Assembly (NCBI GenBank): GCA_019614645.1
Contig: JABWDB010000006.1
Span: 1,054,001 to 1,118,000, forward strand
Source: Stratiolaelaps scimitus
Taxonomy: Eukaryota; Arthropoda; Arachnida; Mesostigmata; Laelapidae
Reading direction: 5' to 3'
DNA length: 64,000 bases
The position numbers were made by a program, and so were the translations under genes. Shown here in pieces: positions 36,965 to 51,427 of the stretch; the stretch's first letter is position 1, and every line of letters begins with the position of its first letter. The notes beneath the pieces are model-generated. The model had not been told where the DNA came from, ran no database searches, and worked only from the letters and a program-made list of their open reading frames with translations.

Positions 36965-38650
36965 CAGCAGCAGCCGCAGTTAGTGGAACTTCCGCCGCCG
37001 GAGCCCGTTGTTAGTCATTCTTGTGCGTGCGCGTGTGTGTCTGCATTGTGTGTATTACACTCGCGTCATTCAATCTCCACGCATCGGTCGGGAGTGGAGA
37101 GATGTTTCATTTGTCCCTGCGGCTGCTACTGCTGTCGCTGCGTGTGCCGCTGTCGTTGTTATCGTTGTTTCTGCTGTTGGATAATACAGAAATTCGGAGA
37201 ATGATGAATCGTACTGCTGCTGCTGCTGCTGCTTGTAATGGTGGCTGCAGTTTGTTGCAGAGGCAGTGAACTTCGTTGCGCTGTCAGTTGCTATTCGCTG
37301 ATCGTTGCTCGTTCGCTTTTCGCCTGAACTTGAACAAAGAGGAAACGATGCTGCAGTGGCTTCGGGACGTCAGGCTATCCGTCCGTCCACCCGTCCCGCA
37401 GTGACTTTGAGCTCGAGCTTCAATGCACGCAATAGATCGGCTCACTGTATGTCGTTACGTGTGTGCGGATGTGTGCAGATGGTAACAATGCACGATGGAG
37501 AAGAGATTATTCAATTATTTTGTGTACACATACATATAAACAATAATCATCATCGTAATGATGATGGTAGTCTTTCATTTGGTGCTTCGCCTCTTTTGGG
37601 AGGATTTTACGAAGACGAATTGTCTTATTCGGAAAATATCAGTTGTGTTGAAGTGGCCGATTCTGGAAATCGATGCGCTAGCCGCATTCGAAGGTTTAGA
37701 CTGAACGAATCTGTTGACATAGCATGCTTTGTATTCTATTACAGAGTTCGAATGAAATACTCTTTTATTTATTAGAGTTATAAAGGAATATAGGGTACGA
37801 ACGTATATATATATATACATAAAGTCATATAGATATCAATCAGCTCCACACTAGCTCTGCCACTGACCGTAAGAACCGCTGTATCGGTAAGTGGTTAAAC
37901 ACACGGAGGTTACAATTTGCAACTTAGGTGTCGTATATAGAATGGATTTCAGAATTGATTTTGTAAATATACATCGTTGTCATTCTACGACTGATTATCA
38001 TAATTGTGTTAAAAAAACGTGAGCTCTGTTCTTGCATGTTCTTGTCACCATCTGTGGTAATAACTAATTGATTCAAGCGAAAACAAAGCCTCGTCTCAGA
38101 TTCGAGGCACGACCCAGTGGCGCAGTGTCTGGTGTAAGTAATACTAACATTATTATTATCATTATTATTATTCTAAAGAACTAAACTTTTAAGCTCAGCT
38201 TTTTTTTGTGAGAACGCGATGCTCCACGAGTTTATTTCTAAATGATTATTACACGCTCTTACGTGTCTACAAGCAGCTTGTCTGTTTTTCGAGTTTGAAA
38301 TTACACGGCGACTTGGCGCCCCCCCCTCGTCGCCACTTCGCGTGGCCGCACACCGCGAATTGAAAACAATTGTGAGCCTTCTCCCTATAATGAAACTTGC
38401 GGTGCCAACACCAGTGAACCACGACAGCATGATATTCTATCTTAATGAATAGTGAACATACATCGCTTACCCAGGCCAGGGCAGAAGCAAGCACCACCAT
38501 GCTCCCCGATTGTGTACCACATCTCTCTTGTAATTGTAGAGAATATTTACTGACAAAGCCGTATGGAATGAACGTCGAAAATGTTGCATGCCAGATATGC
38601 CGGTTGCGTCAGACGATTCGCCTCATGGGGTGCCTTCATCTGTTAAAAGC

Positions 38651-38664
38651 GGGGGGGGGGGGGG
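38651..38664. repeat. G14 homopolymer
   Basis: Fourteen consecutive G residues in moderately AT-rich intron sequence. Confidence 0.9.
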
Positions 38665-39942
38665 TATGATTCAAGTACCTTCACTAGATTAACTGTCGAT
38701 TGGTCAACGGTACCTTTGACAGAAGTCGAACCTGATCATCGATCAGCCGCTGATTAACATCTCGCCATGCTTGCGACAACAGCAGACAACTCGTATATAC
38801 TTCTATGAGTAAAATATAATTTAGCCAAATATATGTACATTTGGACATTATATCTGATGACACTCATTTACTTAGAGTGCGTATTCCGTTTGTTTAATGC
38901 GTTGCATCAATGTATACAATATATTTATATATTCAACTAGAGGTGGAACCACACACCTGTACAATATCATGGGAAGAGGGTTTTGGAAAAGGAGCCGTAT
39001 TGGTAGAACATAAATATAGTATCATATAGTATAGAATCGATGGGTGAGAGGTGAGGATTTTCTTACGGAGGAAAAATGCGCTTCGAGATAGGCGTGATGC
39101 TGCCAAGTTTGAAGTTTGACTATTTGTACGAAGAGGTGAAGGAGAGGTGAACATTAGCAGATGCTGCATGATCAAAGGACTTTCTATTATTCATCGAAAT
39201 AGACGAGACATAATTGGTTCTGGCAAGCAGTGATATGCATACATGAGACAATGGATGGCCTAGGATGAGCTCATCCTGTCAGCTTTTGTGATACGTTCGC
39301 CGCAACTTACTGGGTACACGAGGAGAGTACTTTTTCTATACACCGTCATCTTGTACTGACCTTGTTGGGCGGTTCGATCCCTGCCCACTTGAAGCTTTCA
39401 TCATCGATGATCACCTTTGCTTACTCAGACAGACAGGCTTGTACAAGGTAATACCGCTAATACAATCCTATAAATAACAAGCCTGGTCTGCTAGTATGTT
39501 TATTTATTTCGAAAACGTTTATTGATTGCTTCCCTCTAATTAGCGCTAACGGGCCAGGGCGCACTTCTAAGCAAACGAAAAATATAGGCCAACTAGTAGC
39601 TCTGTCGGTGGTCACACTGACACAGTAGATATCGTTCCCATCAGCAATCTAGATACGGGCTGTGGAAACTGTGGTCCGGGCATTGTTGTCATCGGTCAAG
39701 TAGATGCCGCTGACAGTGGCCGCCTTCCATCTGGGAAGTGAAGCAGCGAGCAACGAACGGTGTCTTTCAAGACCGATCTTATCTACTTGTAAGCAAGACG
39801 ACCAACATTCTCACAAGCCCTTGGAGGATAGCCTGGGCATTCTCTAAAGTATATCCGAATGATGCACTACAAGTTGATGTCAACCGTGAGCTGAATCGAA
39901 CGAGGTCTGCTTCGACCACCCTACAGCAACGATCATTGCCAA

Positions 39943-40018
39943 GCGATATAGCGTAGGGGGAGCGCCGCGGACCTGCAACCCTGTGGTTTCCGGTTCGAAT
40001 CCCACAGGAGACATATGA
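39943..40018 (+). mobile_element. tRNA-like SINE head, different subfamily
   Basis: A box TAGCGTAGGGGG (39949-39960) and B box GGTTCGAATCC (39992-40002), ending GGAGACATATG. The GACATAT end is shared with the other copies but the anticodon region differs (CCTGCAACC), so it is a separate tRNA source or subfamily. No closed acceptor stem, hence not called a tRNA gene. Confidence 0.55.
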
Positions 40019-40966
40019 CTTGGAAGTAATACGAACGTTGTTCCGGAAGAAACCAAACTAATCAGTGTTTTTGAGTTTTCACAGCTAAATATTTCCCGAG
40101 CAGACTTTTTTCTACAGTTTGTTCCGCAGACATTTATTCCGGGAGCGGCATTGGTTCTTACGAAGGTAGTCCCATCTATGGACTAGTTCCTGTAAGAGTA
40201 TCAACATATTAACCGGTACGAGTTGACTTCAACAAGACCGTGTTTGTTTGCATCCGTTATTTTGCTTAAATTTCTGCATCCTATCCATTTATTGATCTTT
40301 GACAGATCATTGATGCAGCCCAGTGACAACCTGGCACAGTCAGTACGATCGCACCAGTTCACCGGACAACCCGCCCGATCCGACACCATGACAACCACAA
40401 ATCCTGCGATCGTACTTATTATTAATAATACTGCGATGGCATTCACATTCTCTGCTAATTTGTAAACGATCTATGTCTGTGTTGAGTACAATAGAAAGTA
40501 TTTCACGAATCTATATTCTAACGCATATCTGTCTCTCCCTCTCTTGCTCCTCTGCGTAACCCTCCTTCCGAGTTTGCGTTTACCAAGAGCTATTCTATTA
40601 TTGGTCGTGCGTGTCAGTTCAATCGGTGATTCACTTAACTACTATTAACGGAATCCGTCAACCTCATCGTGAGCCTCTCACAGTAGATTTGATCATCTGG
40701 CAGTGTTTGGATGCGTGTAACTACGAGTCATTACACACACTCTACCTTGACATTGCGTAGTACCGCAGACGACGAGGATGATAGCGGAGGGGTTAAATAG
40801 TTAATCCGTGAGAGATTAGTTCGTCGACCGAACTCGTCATTTTATCTCTATTCATGCGCTCATGAATGGACAGTCGACGGTACCTGACGCAGAACGTAAT
40901 TATGTCCTACGTATGCCTAACGAAATATTATCTTTACTCCTTCTTTTGTAGGAGCCTTTGACGACA

Positions 40967-40968
<2 letters not shown>

Positions 40969-41029
<61 letters not shown>
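40969..41029. repeat. (TA)n microsatellite, 61 bp
   Basis: Uninterrupted TA dinucleotides, the longest in the window, directly before an unrecognised 134-codon open frame. Confidence 0.95.
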
Positions 41030-41030
<1 letters not shown>

Positions 41031-41033
<3 letters not shown>

Positions 41034-41432
41034 ATGGTGCATGCATCTATTTCCGGAGAAGAGGCGCTCTCCTCAAACGGTTATAATCTTAGGGCAGACA
41101 GATCTATTTTTATCCTCGGATCACAAGCTGTGAGCAATCATCGCCACCTGGGCCGCCTCATTCGCATAATCTGTCTGGAATCACAGCTCAAGCAGCAGGC
41201 TTCCTGTGTGAAATTTGTTGGAAAATCAGACGTCTGTACTGTGTTCGATCGGAGGGAATTCTGTATGAAGTTTCTGCAAACTGGAAACTCGATTACATGT
41301 GCAACATGCTATAAACGTATTAGGCAGTTACGGCACAGGAACAAATATGAAACGAACGGGATAACAATGAGATTTGAAAAAACCAACAGTTTAGCAAGTA
41401 AAAAAAATAGCATATTACACTTGGTAAAGTGA
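41031..41432 (+). other. Unrecognised 134-codon open frame in the par-3 intron
   Basis: Starts at the end of a 61-bp TA run. The product is basic and has several cysteines near its C-terminus (a CATC motif followed by RIRQLRHRN) but matches no family I know. Length alone is within chance for an intron this long; there is no clear splice context. Kept only as a pointer. Confidence 0.15.
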
Positions 41433-44400
41433 TCTATCAAATTGAATAGAAATATATGCGAAATATGTTAAAAATATATAAAAAGCATTTGCTTAGAAAT
41501 AATACAAGGGCAGCATGAATGGAGTTAGCTAATTACAGAGGAAGTGGAGTTTGTATTCGATCGAAGCGGCTTGTAGACGTATGGAAATTTGAAGCTTTCA
41601 TATTTGTTTAAAACACCTCGTGTACGTCAAATATGGTAGGACTCCATTTGAGGACCCGCTCTGCGAATGCTTGTGGCTTGATACCGCTATATTCAATAGC
41701 GGACTTTATTGAACTCACGGATTTATGTTCTTGGTCACACAGGACGATTTTTCATGATTGTCATACCCAGCATAATGACTGTACGTGTAACATTGCTACA
41801 CACACGTTATTTATATATGTTGTTGCATTTCTGTTGTTAATTACTCTTTCTGTATTCTTCCAATATGTGATTTGATTTATATATAATAATTTTATAATGA
41901 ACTCTTCCAAACCCACTGATTTCCCACAGATTCGTATATGTTCAACGTTATTTGAAGAGATCAAAATGTCAGTGGCGATTATATTCCACTCATGGATTAA
42001 AACGAACCCCTGTATGCTTGCAACAGGTGAACTTCCATGCCAAGTTATGGAATCGAATTCTATGATATATAATATCATACTCTTTACAATGCTGTTGTAC
42101 TGTCGTCCCAAATAAGAGGGATCGCTGATAGTGTTCTTCTGCTCGGGGAGTTGTTTGTTCCGTTGAACGTACGGCGAACTGAATCAATAAAACCTACGGC
42201 TTACTGTTCCCGAGCTCTGCGGAGCTATCTACTCACCGTCGATAGCGTCATCTTCATCGTCTGTGATCGTCGCACCGATCTGATAGTCCAACCGTTTATC
42301 CAGACAGCTATTCGGTGATCTCGCATCATCCTCCTCATTCTAGTCGTTGCTAATGCTGTTTTCCGTTGTTGTCCCGGTCATAGACATCCGATTGTACTTG
42401 TTCAGTTGCGCTGCCTATTCGGGTGGCGTCGACCTGCTCCGAATGGTGTCGCGTTATTTTGTCTTATTTTCCCTCTCGCTGCCGTTGTTTTCTTGCTGAT
42501 ATTGCTGTTGTTGTTGTTGCTGCTACGGTGGCGACGAAGCGATACGCGTGCCTCTCGAGCACAAGTAACTGTGGCGGACTTGTGAAGCATCTCACTTCGT
42601 CTCAATTCGTTCGTTGTCGATTTCGTCATCATCCATCTCTGGTGCTTTCAACGGCGTTCTGCCGCTCAGTTTTGAGGGCTGTTCGCCGCCGGCTTCCATC
42701 GACTTTAGGCACCGGACGTCTGTGCGCTTAATCTGGACGGGAGCGACCACCAGCGGCAATGCGACGAAGGCCTTAGCAGGAACGACACTGCACTTGAGAC
42801 GCAGTGATTGACACACACATATAGACCCCGACACATACCGGCACACCACGCCATTATAGTCAGCAAGGGCAGAAACAGCCGCAGCAGGGGCATACCTCTC
42901 CTTACTAAGCACCGCTGTCGCCGTGGTAATCCTGAGGGGTCGGTGACAAAAGGTTACTCGGGCGAAATGCTGACGAAGAATACCAGGAGTAAGAAAAGTG
43001 CCGCCCTCTCACTGTCTATCTGCTCGCCAATGCCAGAGCACCTCTCCCGTACACGTGCGCATCCCCACACTCACCGATCATTGAGACGCGGAGCGCTCTC
43101 AGCTGAGGGCGGTGCCGTGAAATGCATTGACACGACGATTCGTACTGGGCAACGCTTAAACGCGAAGTGACGGAATATGAGAACGCACTAAACGATCGAT
43201 AGGCAAACATTCAAAGGTGTTGTGCTCAGAGAGTCCGCTGTCGACCAACTGAGCGGGGTTACCTTTGACGAGAAGGATAAAAAAAAAGGGCTGAGAACGG
43301 CAGCGAGTAGCTGCAGTAATAGCAGTGGTGATAATCATACTTATGGTGTAACGTTTGCGGCAGAAAAAGGGGCTGCACTGTGAGAGCCTACGTCATATTC
43401 GTCACGTGCGTGGACGACAATGAATCGGATGGGCTTGTCATAGGCGGTCACGTGTCGAGAGAACTACGAATGGATTGAACAGTTGAAGTTGTGTAACTGA
43501 AACTTACTGCTACCGCAAGAATCTGGAAATGAGTGAGATATGCCGGTGGCCTTTTGCTGTCGGTTTGGTACCTACAGCTGCTGCTGCAACGAACTCTGCC
43601 TTGGTCGAGTTGAGATTTTCCCCGACGGTCTGCCGAGTGTCATTTTGGAATCGTTACTTTGGTGTGGGGTATAGCCCTCCTGAGCCGGTCGAACACTCCA
43701 CCGATTGTTCAAATGCTTATGAATTACTTATGAACGTCGTGGATTAGAAAATGTTTCATCTCTAGTTAGCCTCTGGTTGTTCAGTCAAGGGGGAATGGTT
43801 GTGGCTGGTGGACAGAGTCCAGTAATGCTTATTTGCACATTGGCGATCACGCGACGTTATCTTGGGTATCTCTATAGCGCTGCGTTCGAATCGGCAGAAT
43901 ACGTATCTGTTTACCTAATATTATGGTTCCATTCGATGCTGCCTATAGACAACATCCCCTGTGCACAAATATACGAATTATTATATATAGTAGATCACCT
44001 TTGAATTGAGTTAAAATTAAGACCGAATTCGTAATGCTGAGTGGACCTTTGTTGTCGAGGTTTGCGCCAAGTAGTAGTAGTAAGCTAGGCAACATTCCGT
44101 TTCTCTCAGGCCCTCTTGCTGATCGTGTCGCCAAAAGGGGGAGATCAAAAGATGGCTGCTTGCAAAGCGATTTTCCTTTGAGGCCAAATAAGCGTCGGCG
44201 AGTAAGTATGTAAGAATCCGGCTGCTATAGAGGCACCTTAAAAAGGACTCATAGATTATGCTAGTCCTTCGAATACACCCTTCGGCCTCTACTCCAAAGG
44301 ATCACTTTTCTTCTCGGCTATAGCTACGAGCTGCTGTTGCGGCTTCCACCTCATAGGGCCCGGAACGCATCTACTGTGATCATGTAGCAACCGTCTCGGT

Positions 44401-46243
44401 GGTATATATATTTCTTTATGGTGACATTGCCGGCGTCGGGTTTCTCAGCGGAGAGAAACAGTGAAATACTTCAGGTTCGGAAGGTCGTGCCAGCCGCGTC
44501 CTGGTAGCGCACTGCAACGAGGCAGGCAAATGGGTGGCAACGAGAGTGAACTGAAAGGGGAAACATTTGCTGGCTACTCGCGATGCAGATAAATGGATGA
44601 CACCAGTGTTACCGCTTGTCGTCTCGGCATGCGCGCCAGCAAAAAGACAGATCTGCGTATCGGTACAGGCGTCGGGTGGTGGGGGGAGCTACTTTTATGA
44701 CACCACAAGAGGCTATGACCCTTGAAAATCTTTCAGGAAGAGAGCAACAAGGGGTCCACGCCTCGAGACAACCGTTTGAGGCGACGGTCACGACAGTGAC
44801 GAAATTGACCGCGGGCGTTATAACGTATTCGAATGCAATTGTCCTCCTCGATTTTCGCGTGTACAAATTGTGGTTCCGGAGTGGCTGCGCAAGCCTGTCC
44901 GGCTGTGTTGTTGTTGTTGTTGCTCTTGCGGTGTAATTCATGGTGAAGTGACGCGTTCCGGCCAAGAACGCGGAGCGGAGAATACCGACGTGACTTATTA
45001 GTTATCGCTTCGGCATTTTAAGCCAGCCAACAGTGAGGTGGTACGCGTAGTAGTGGTAGAGGTAGTAGTTTATTTTCGATTGATTTTATTCTGAAGCTGC
45101 TTGGAAGAGGGAAACGCTCGATGGGCTTGAAGAATATTGGATATCATCTGAATTCGAATGGCTAGATTTCAACCACACCCATGCTGAACGCACCTGATTT
45201 GACAATCCTGCATTTGCTCTGCTATAATTCTCAAATAGATAAATATATGGAACGGTAGCCAGGTAGATGCTATGCTGGTTCACAGATATAGGCCGAAGCA
45301 ATGGCGTGGTCGTTCAGCGCGGCCGTGAGTCGCGTCCTGGAGGAATGTCACGAACAGGTCTAGAAACTGGTTGAAATGAAATCAACACATCGCTGATCTA
45401 TAACGGTGAACAAAATGCACATGCGAAAATTGTGCGAATCTTAGAGTATTTATAGGTATTTGTTTGTCCGACAGAAACCAACATGGCTAGCGTTGGTATC
45501 TGGCGAAGTACAGGGGAATCCATTCTAAGACCCGCGACATGATTATTTCTAGCGGGTCGATAGACTAGTTCGGTCCGTAGCATTTCATGGCTGCGAACCG
45601 GCGAAAGCCACTTTTAGTTACCAGCGTACCGTGGTTCATTGAACGAGGCCGGCTAAAGCGGAGTAACGTTTGAATTTGAGCTGGACGGCCCCGCGGCCAT
45701 AAGCCCATCTATTCTGTTTGTGTGTATGTGTGTGTGTGTATGTGGGGATAGAGATCCTCAATCTCGAGAGAACTTCAAGCAGGAAAACTAAACAAAAAAG
45801 CTCACAGTGACACTGCTTTATGGCTTAGCCTCGGCATCACCGGAAAGACAGTCACCATCAGACAAAGTCTTGGGCCGTAACGATAACACGAGGTTTTTAG
45901 CCAATTTTGCGGCAAGTTGGTTTTGTCTTCAGTGCTCACGACACTAGATTGGAACGCCGCACCGCGTCGCGTGTTTATGTCCATTACCAACTCAGTTTGT
46001 ATTCTTGGGGACGGGAACAACGCTCATCCGTAGAGGACCACCTCGATCAAATGCCCACCTTTCCACAGGAGCGGTGACCAAAACCCAACCACTGGGTGTG
46101 CTGCCAACGATGGCTTTCTTGATAACACCCTTTGTTGTTGTTATCAGAAAACCGCAAGGGATGTAGAATACCAACAACAGTTACTGATGCTTCAAGGCAA
46201 GCATCGCATATGCCACGTGTGCATATCGAAGAGAGTAAAAGGT

Positions 46244-46369
46244 AAAGGTATATTGGTTTATTAAAGGAGCTGCAATTTTACAATGCTTAAGCTCTCTTAT
46301 ATGTCACACAGCGGGGCTCGAACCTGCACCCTCTGGCTTCTCATAGCCATAGAGACTTAGCCGCCCAAG
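46244..46369 (-). mobile_element. tRNA-derived SINE, copy 3 with body
   Basis: Reads on the minus strand as GGCGGCTAAGTCTC, the GCCAGAG arm, B box GGTTCGAGCCC (plus-strand 46314-46324), TGTGTGACATAT, then the body CTTAAGCATTGTAAAA and TGCAGCTCCTTTAATAAA with a CCTTTA-type tail. Same family as 16149-16228 and 17647-17763. It lies antisense within the par-3 intron. Confidence 0.68.
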
Positions 46370-49300
46370 AAACCAGTAAAATGGCGCCAGAGTATAGCCT
46401 GAATCGGGCACCGTAGATCCGGCCAACCGGATGAGCATAACGTCGTCTCCAAATGAGACCAAAGTTGTTCACTCCGATTGGCTTCATTCACATCTGGTGA
46501 CCACGAGAGGCAATCCGACTGACTGAGAATTGCTTTTGCCGCTTTCACTATTTGCACTATTCTTATCATTGCTATTACTATAATTAGTTTTACTACAAAT
46601 GTTAGCAGCAACAAAGGGGAAACGAACCCAACGAGCACCAATAACAACAACCAGCCACAGCAGCAGGCAGACAACGCTGCTATCGCCCGACGTCATCCAT
46701 CTTTCTTAAGGGTATCCACGAAACAAACAAGAATTACGTCTGCGACTCGTACACGAGTCGCTCAGAATCGTCGAGACAAAATGGCTGTCGAAGTGGGCAA
46801 CTAGACGCGAAAAAAAAACCCATAAAAATAAACAAAGTCCCGCGTTCGACGGTGCGGCGGCGGCGTCGGTAGCAGCAAACACCGGAGACGCTCGTGTTCT
46901 ATGTAAACACGCCACTGTGTGTTGGCGAGCCTTTATCTCTGTCTCTCTCTGTCTCTCTATCTCATTCTGGGTGGATCGGAGGCTGGGTGGATGTATGTGT
47001 GTGTATTCGGTGAACATCAATCAATTGATGTTTATTATTTCTTAGTTGTCCCCCCGTATGGCGGGTCGCAGCGCACTGACGCGCTGCTTGAAGAGGCCTT
47101 TGTCCTTGCGTCGTGTTATAGGTTCGCGTTCATTTTGCTTCTCTGGCCTGCTTGTCCTATCGTTTGCTGCTCCGAAGTGCTGCACCTATGGTATTATAAT
47201 TATGATTATTGTTATCAGCTTTATGAGTTGACGTCACATATGCACAGTTGTATAATACATGTTCTCATTAGTCTACAGCATGTAGAAAGATGAAATAGTT
47301 CAACTTGTTAAATTATCCCGTGTTGGCAATTTATATAGATGCAATAGTGCCATATATAGTGGTGCTGCTGCTGCTACTGCCGCTCTCTATTGAGAGCACA
47401 TTGAGTTCGCTATTGGGACGTACAAAAAGTTTGTGCAATTTTAAGCTTTTATTACTTAAAAACAACGCGTGCTTCCCCGCCAGCACCACGGTTGATGCAT
47501 CGCATGGAAGCATTGTTATGCATTTAATATTCGCTGGATACGTAAATCGTGCCACCATCTGGGTGAGGCGTTTGTCCCACTCATAGTCACCTTCGACAGC
47601 GCGTAGTTGCATACCCAATTGTTGGGTAAAGATGATCCAACAAAGTGGAGAAGACGTTATCGAATAAATTTTCCTAAGAGCTCAGAAAATTGGCTTTTCA
47701 TTTCAGACAAGAAAAATGGCACCGACTTTTTCAACCGATCAATAATAATTTCTATTTTCTTTAAATTAGAAAATTCGCACAGATTGTCTTGTAACTGCAG
47801 GCTAACAACCCTGTACAACTGGCGACGAGACAGACGGCGTTCCCATTCAATGAGCGTGTATATAACTCATTGAGTCTGTGAACACAATTGCTCGAGATGT
47901 CGAACACTGCCGAGCCACCTGTACGGCTCAACAGCAGAATCTAACATATCGTGCATATTCAAAAGATATGATAAGTAAGATTGAACGACTGTACTCACTG
48001 TTCCATCCATCTCTGTATTGGATACATGGCAAACATCGATCTATTTATCGGTAGCGTGCAACACGTAAAGCAGTGCCGTGTGTAACAACCGGAACACAGA
48101 ACGTCGAAGCTGTATTACCGATGCCCGTATACGTGGCTCTCCCGAAACGCGCAACCCGTTTTGTTCGGTAGCAACTATGATTGTCACTGATTTCTTGCTG
48201 CCTGTCCAAGTTGGCAATTCTCCCCAATACGGCGATCGGCGAGTATATATATATATATATACGTACTCTGTTGGGCTGAACGCGCTTCGAACGAGCGGTA
48301 CATGGCCGCATTCGTTGTTCTGTGAATGGTATTATTTGTATAGTGGTAGCTCTTGCCTCACTTATTATGAGTTGGCCCCTCACTACCGTCATCTCTGCGA
48401 TCCAGCGGTTGTGTGAATGCTGCGAATGCAGAGAGATTGATGTTTATCTCACCGTACAAACGATTTGAAATCCTGCCTAATTAACGTTTATTCAATTTAC
48501 GTTTTCCACCCGCTAATTGGCGTTCCCACGCCGAACGAGACCCCTGTAGACACTTCTAGATCATTGACATCTACTATGATGCCACCTCCGATCGTTCACG
48601 ACCGGTGGTGCCACATTAAGAGAGTAAAAGTAGCGATAGTCAATTAGTGATTATTGGTTTATTTTCATTATTCTACGTATGTGATCATGTGCCGTACGTG
48701 TGTATGCACGTTTCGAAATGCTTCGTTATTCAATACGGATCCCCTTTCTTCGTCGAGCCAAAAGTCCGATTTTACCACGATCAGGTGGGCAGCCAGCTCA
48801 GTTATTGGAGTCGCCCACGGCGACACAGAAAGCGTGGAGAGGAATGATTTGCAAGCTTCTGTTTGACTCGGGTCGAATGTGGACTGTGAGAAAAATGGAA
48901 GGCGAATAGTATGACTATTATTATTGATGTTATTGCTATCATTCGTACACTGGCACAACCGCAGAAGAATATAGAATAATGTGCAGAAAGAATGATGCTA
49001 TCGCATTATGTTCGAACCAATAGGCCTTGGTCAATAATAATAATAATAATAATATTTAATAATAACATATTTAATTAAGCGTTCGACAATCAGTGACTGG
49101 GGTTTTATTGCAACTGTGAGGGGCTATGCCGATTTTTGGCAGAATATTCATCTTGAACCAAGCGGGCTGGTGTCGCCTTCAGGCTTTTCGCTCACCGTCG
49201 GTATCGATATAGTGTCAATAGATATCGGTATTAATTAACCGGCTGGATCTATATATATATATATGCTACTGCTGTATGCCTGTGTGAATCTGCGTAGCCG

Positions 49301-50795
49301 TTCACCCAAGAACGGGTCTCTGCTCGAGTGATACTGATGGGATTGTTGTTCCTTTTCTGTCAGCTCAAGCCACCAGAACATCCCAAGCAACCGTAGCAGG
49401 AGTCGTCTCTTTGAGCGGATCAGCAGAAGAAGTGTTTGTGGTGTTATGTTGTGTTTGTATGAGAGACGGAGCGGCTGCCAGTCGTACCGTAGGATATCAA
49501 AGTAAAGAGATTTCTCAATCTTCTCTATCTATCCGCTTGCCTATCCCGTCTGGCGAACCGTCTGACTGCGCGCGGCTTCGCGGTGCGCCGGTGGTGGCGA
49601 CCGTGTGTGGCCGGCCAGTCCGATGGGAAACAACTTCTGCTGACCCACGAAGTCGAACATAAGTGCCACCTGAACCTTCCTGATCGACGCCCCTTCTCCA
49701 ACCTCTGAGAACAGCAGAAGGATCAACAACAGCGTCCGTCCGTCAGCCGCCACGGCGGCAGCAGCAGCAGCAGCATCGTCGCTACTATCACCAGCACGAT
49801 TGGCAGGCTACCGAATCACTTCAACAGCAGAGTCAGGAGTAGCCGCCGCCGCAGCAGCAGCAACAAGGGCTAATGGCGTTGTAGGGGTGGCGTCGGCGTC
49901 TACAATATCTGCTGGGAAGCCGAGTCATCCACCTCAGGAAGGAGATTAAAGGAAAATAGGGAGGCGGCAATTGTAGAAATATGCAGCTGTAGTTACGTGG
50001 ACGAGCGCGGTTCGGGTTGACCGCTGCCGGGTCTGAGTTGGTCGTTAGCGATCGGTCATAAAACCACAACTGATTCACAGTAACCACCCACCCCCTCATC
50101 CCCTCATCTGTTTCGTATGCTATCGCTCCTTCGTCATTTCTCGACTCTGCTCAATTCACAACCACGCATCAGTTGCTGGAGGGCAACGTACGCGAGTTCT
50201 GTATGCGTCAACATCACGTAATACCACGTTCTCAATTCGGTCATAATAGGAAGCTAGCTTCTAAGCCTGCATCAAGAGGCAATAATATCGTGTGCGCATG
50301 CATCAATTTCATTGATTTTCAATCGATTGGACATTTCGGATGACAGAACGCAATGCTAGTCTCAATTGGCTGAGGACAATTCAAAATAGATAGATGATGG
50401 TATCTGTTTGTCTAAAGGAATAATCGGGCAATGCCCATGGTTGTTGTCGGCTGAGCTTCAGGCGGTCGTGTGAGGGCCACAACGGACGCGACTCTTGAGG
50501 GTGTGGCGGGCTTCCATTGACGACCCGATTTGCCGGGCTCTACACAGGGAGTGCATTCGCTGTCCGTCCATCATTGGCTTCTATTCTACTTTGGTCGAAC
50601 GCTTCAGCTATTATAGACGGCGGGGGACTGGGCGTAGTCAAGTGCCAAACACACTGGAGTGCTTGAAAGGTGTCTGCCTGTGTTTTCGCAAAGGCAGAGG
50701 TCGAGGAGGCTGTGCGGCTGGAGCACAAGTGTGGTCCTCTACAAGGATAATGTAGACAGAATGATAGTGTACAATAGAGTGTGAGCATTGGTGGA

Positions 50796-50800
<5 letters not shown>

Positions 50801-50833
<33 letters not shown>
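50801..50833. repeat. (TA)n microsatellite, 33 bp
   Basis: Pure TA run about 600 bp before the candidate ratchet site. Confidence 0.95.
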
Positions 50834-50836
<3 letters not shown>

Positions 50837-51398
50837 GCGTAGACCTTTTATTGGCTATTGCATTCGAGTTGCTGACCACTATAGTTTCAAGGATGCGCTT
50901 TATGCGCCCTTTAAGCTCAAACGTCGAACCATTGAGTGTGGCAGCTGAGATTGATGTTGGTCTCTTGAGCGCGCCATGGACAGGCTTGGCACTTTCGAAG
51001 ACAACGGAATCGCAGTAACTGCTGACCGAATCCTCGACGTTCATTCGGTCGATTGCGTTTCATTAAATGTTGCTGGGCACGACCCAATTTGTGTATCTCG
51101 ATCGACAAAATGGACATGTCAATCAAACATCTGTTGTACTTTGTCGCCCACCAAGACCTATGACCGAAGGTGAATTCGTAGGCGCATCTATCCACGAATC
51201 CCCAAAATCAGACAGTTGATCCTACTGGACTTGGATTTTCATCTCAGAGGAGAAGATAGATTCAGTAGATTTATTACAGCCTATATACGAGTACGTTAGT
51301 AACGGTGAAAGCGCTGAGAGGCACAAAGCAAATAACCCTGGCAGATATTCACGAAATATCTAGCTGTATTGCCCCTGCTGGTTGTTTAATGATGTTAA

Positions 51399-51427
51399 TA
51401 CCGTCTGTGTGCATTGCAGGTAAGCGT
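51399..51427 (+). promoter_or_regulatory. Candidate recursive splice (ratchet) site in par-3 intron 1
   Basis: The sequence GTCTGTGTGCATTGCAG lies directly before GTAAGCGTGG, so a pyrimidine-tract acceptor and a near-consensus donor abut at 51419/51420. This is the layout of zero-length-exon ratchet points known from long Drosophila introns. It sits about 23 kb into the intron. It could instead be the start of an unseen cassette exon. Confidence 0.5.

Noticed and set aside
39361..39395. Another tRNA-like B box (GGTTCGATCC)
   Set aside because: No A box or body at the right distance, so it cannot be told from chance.
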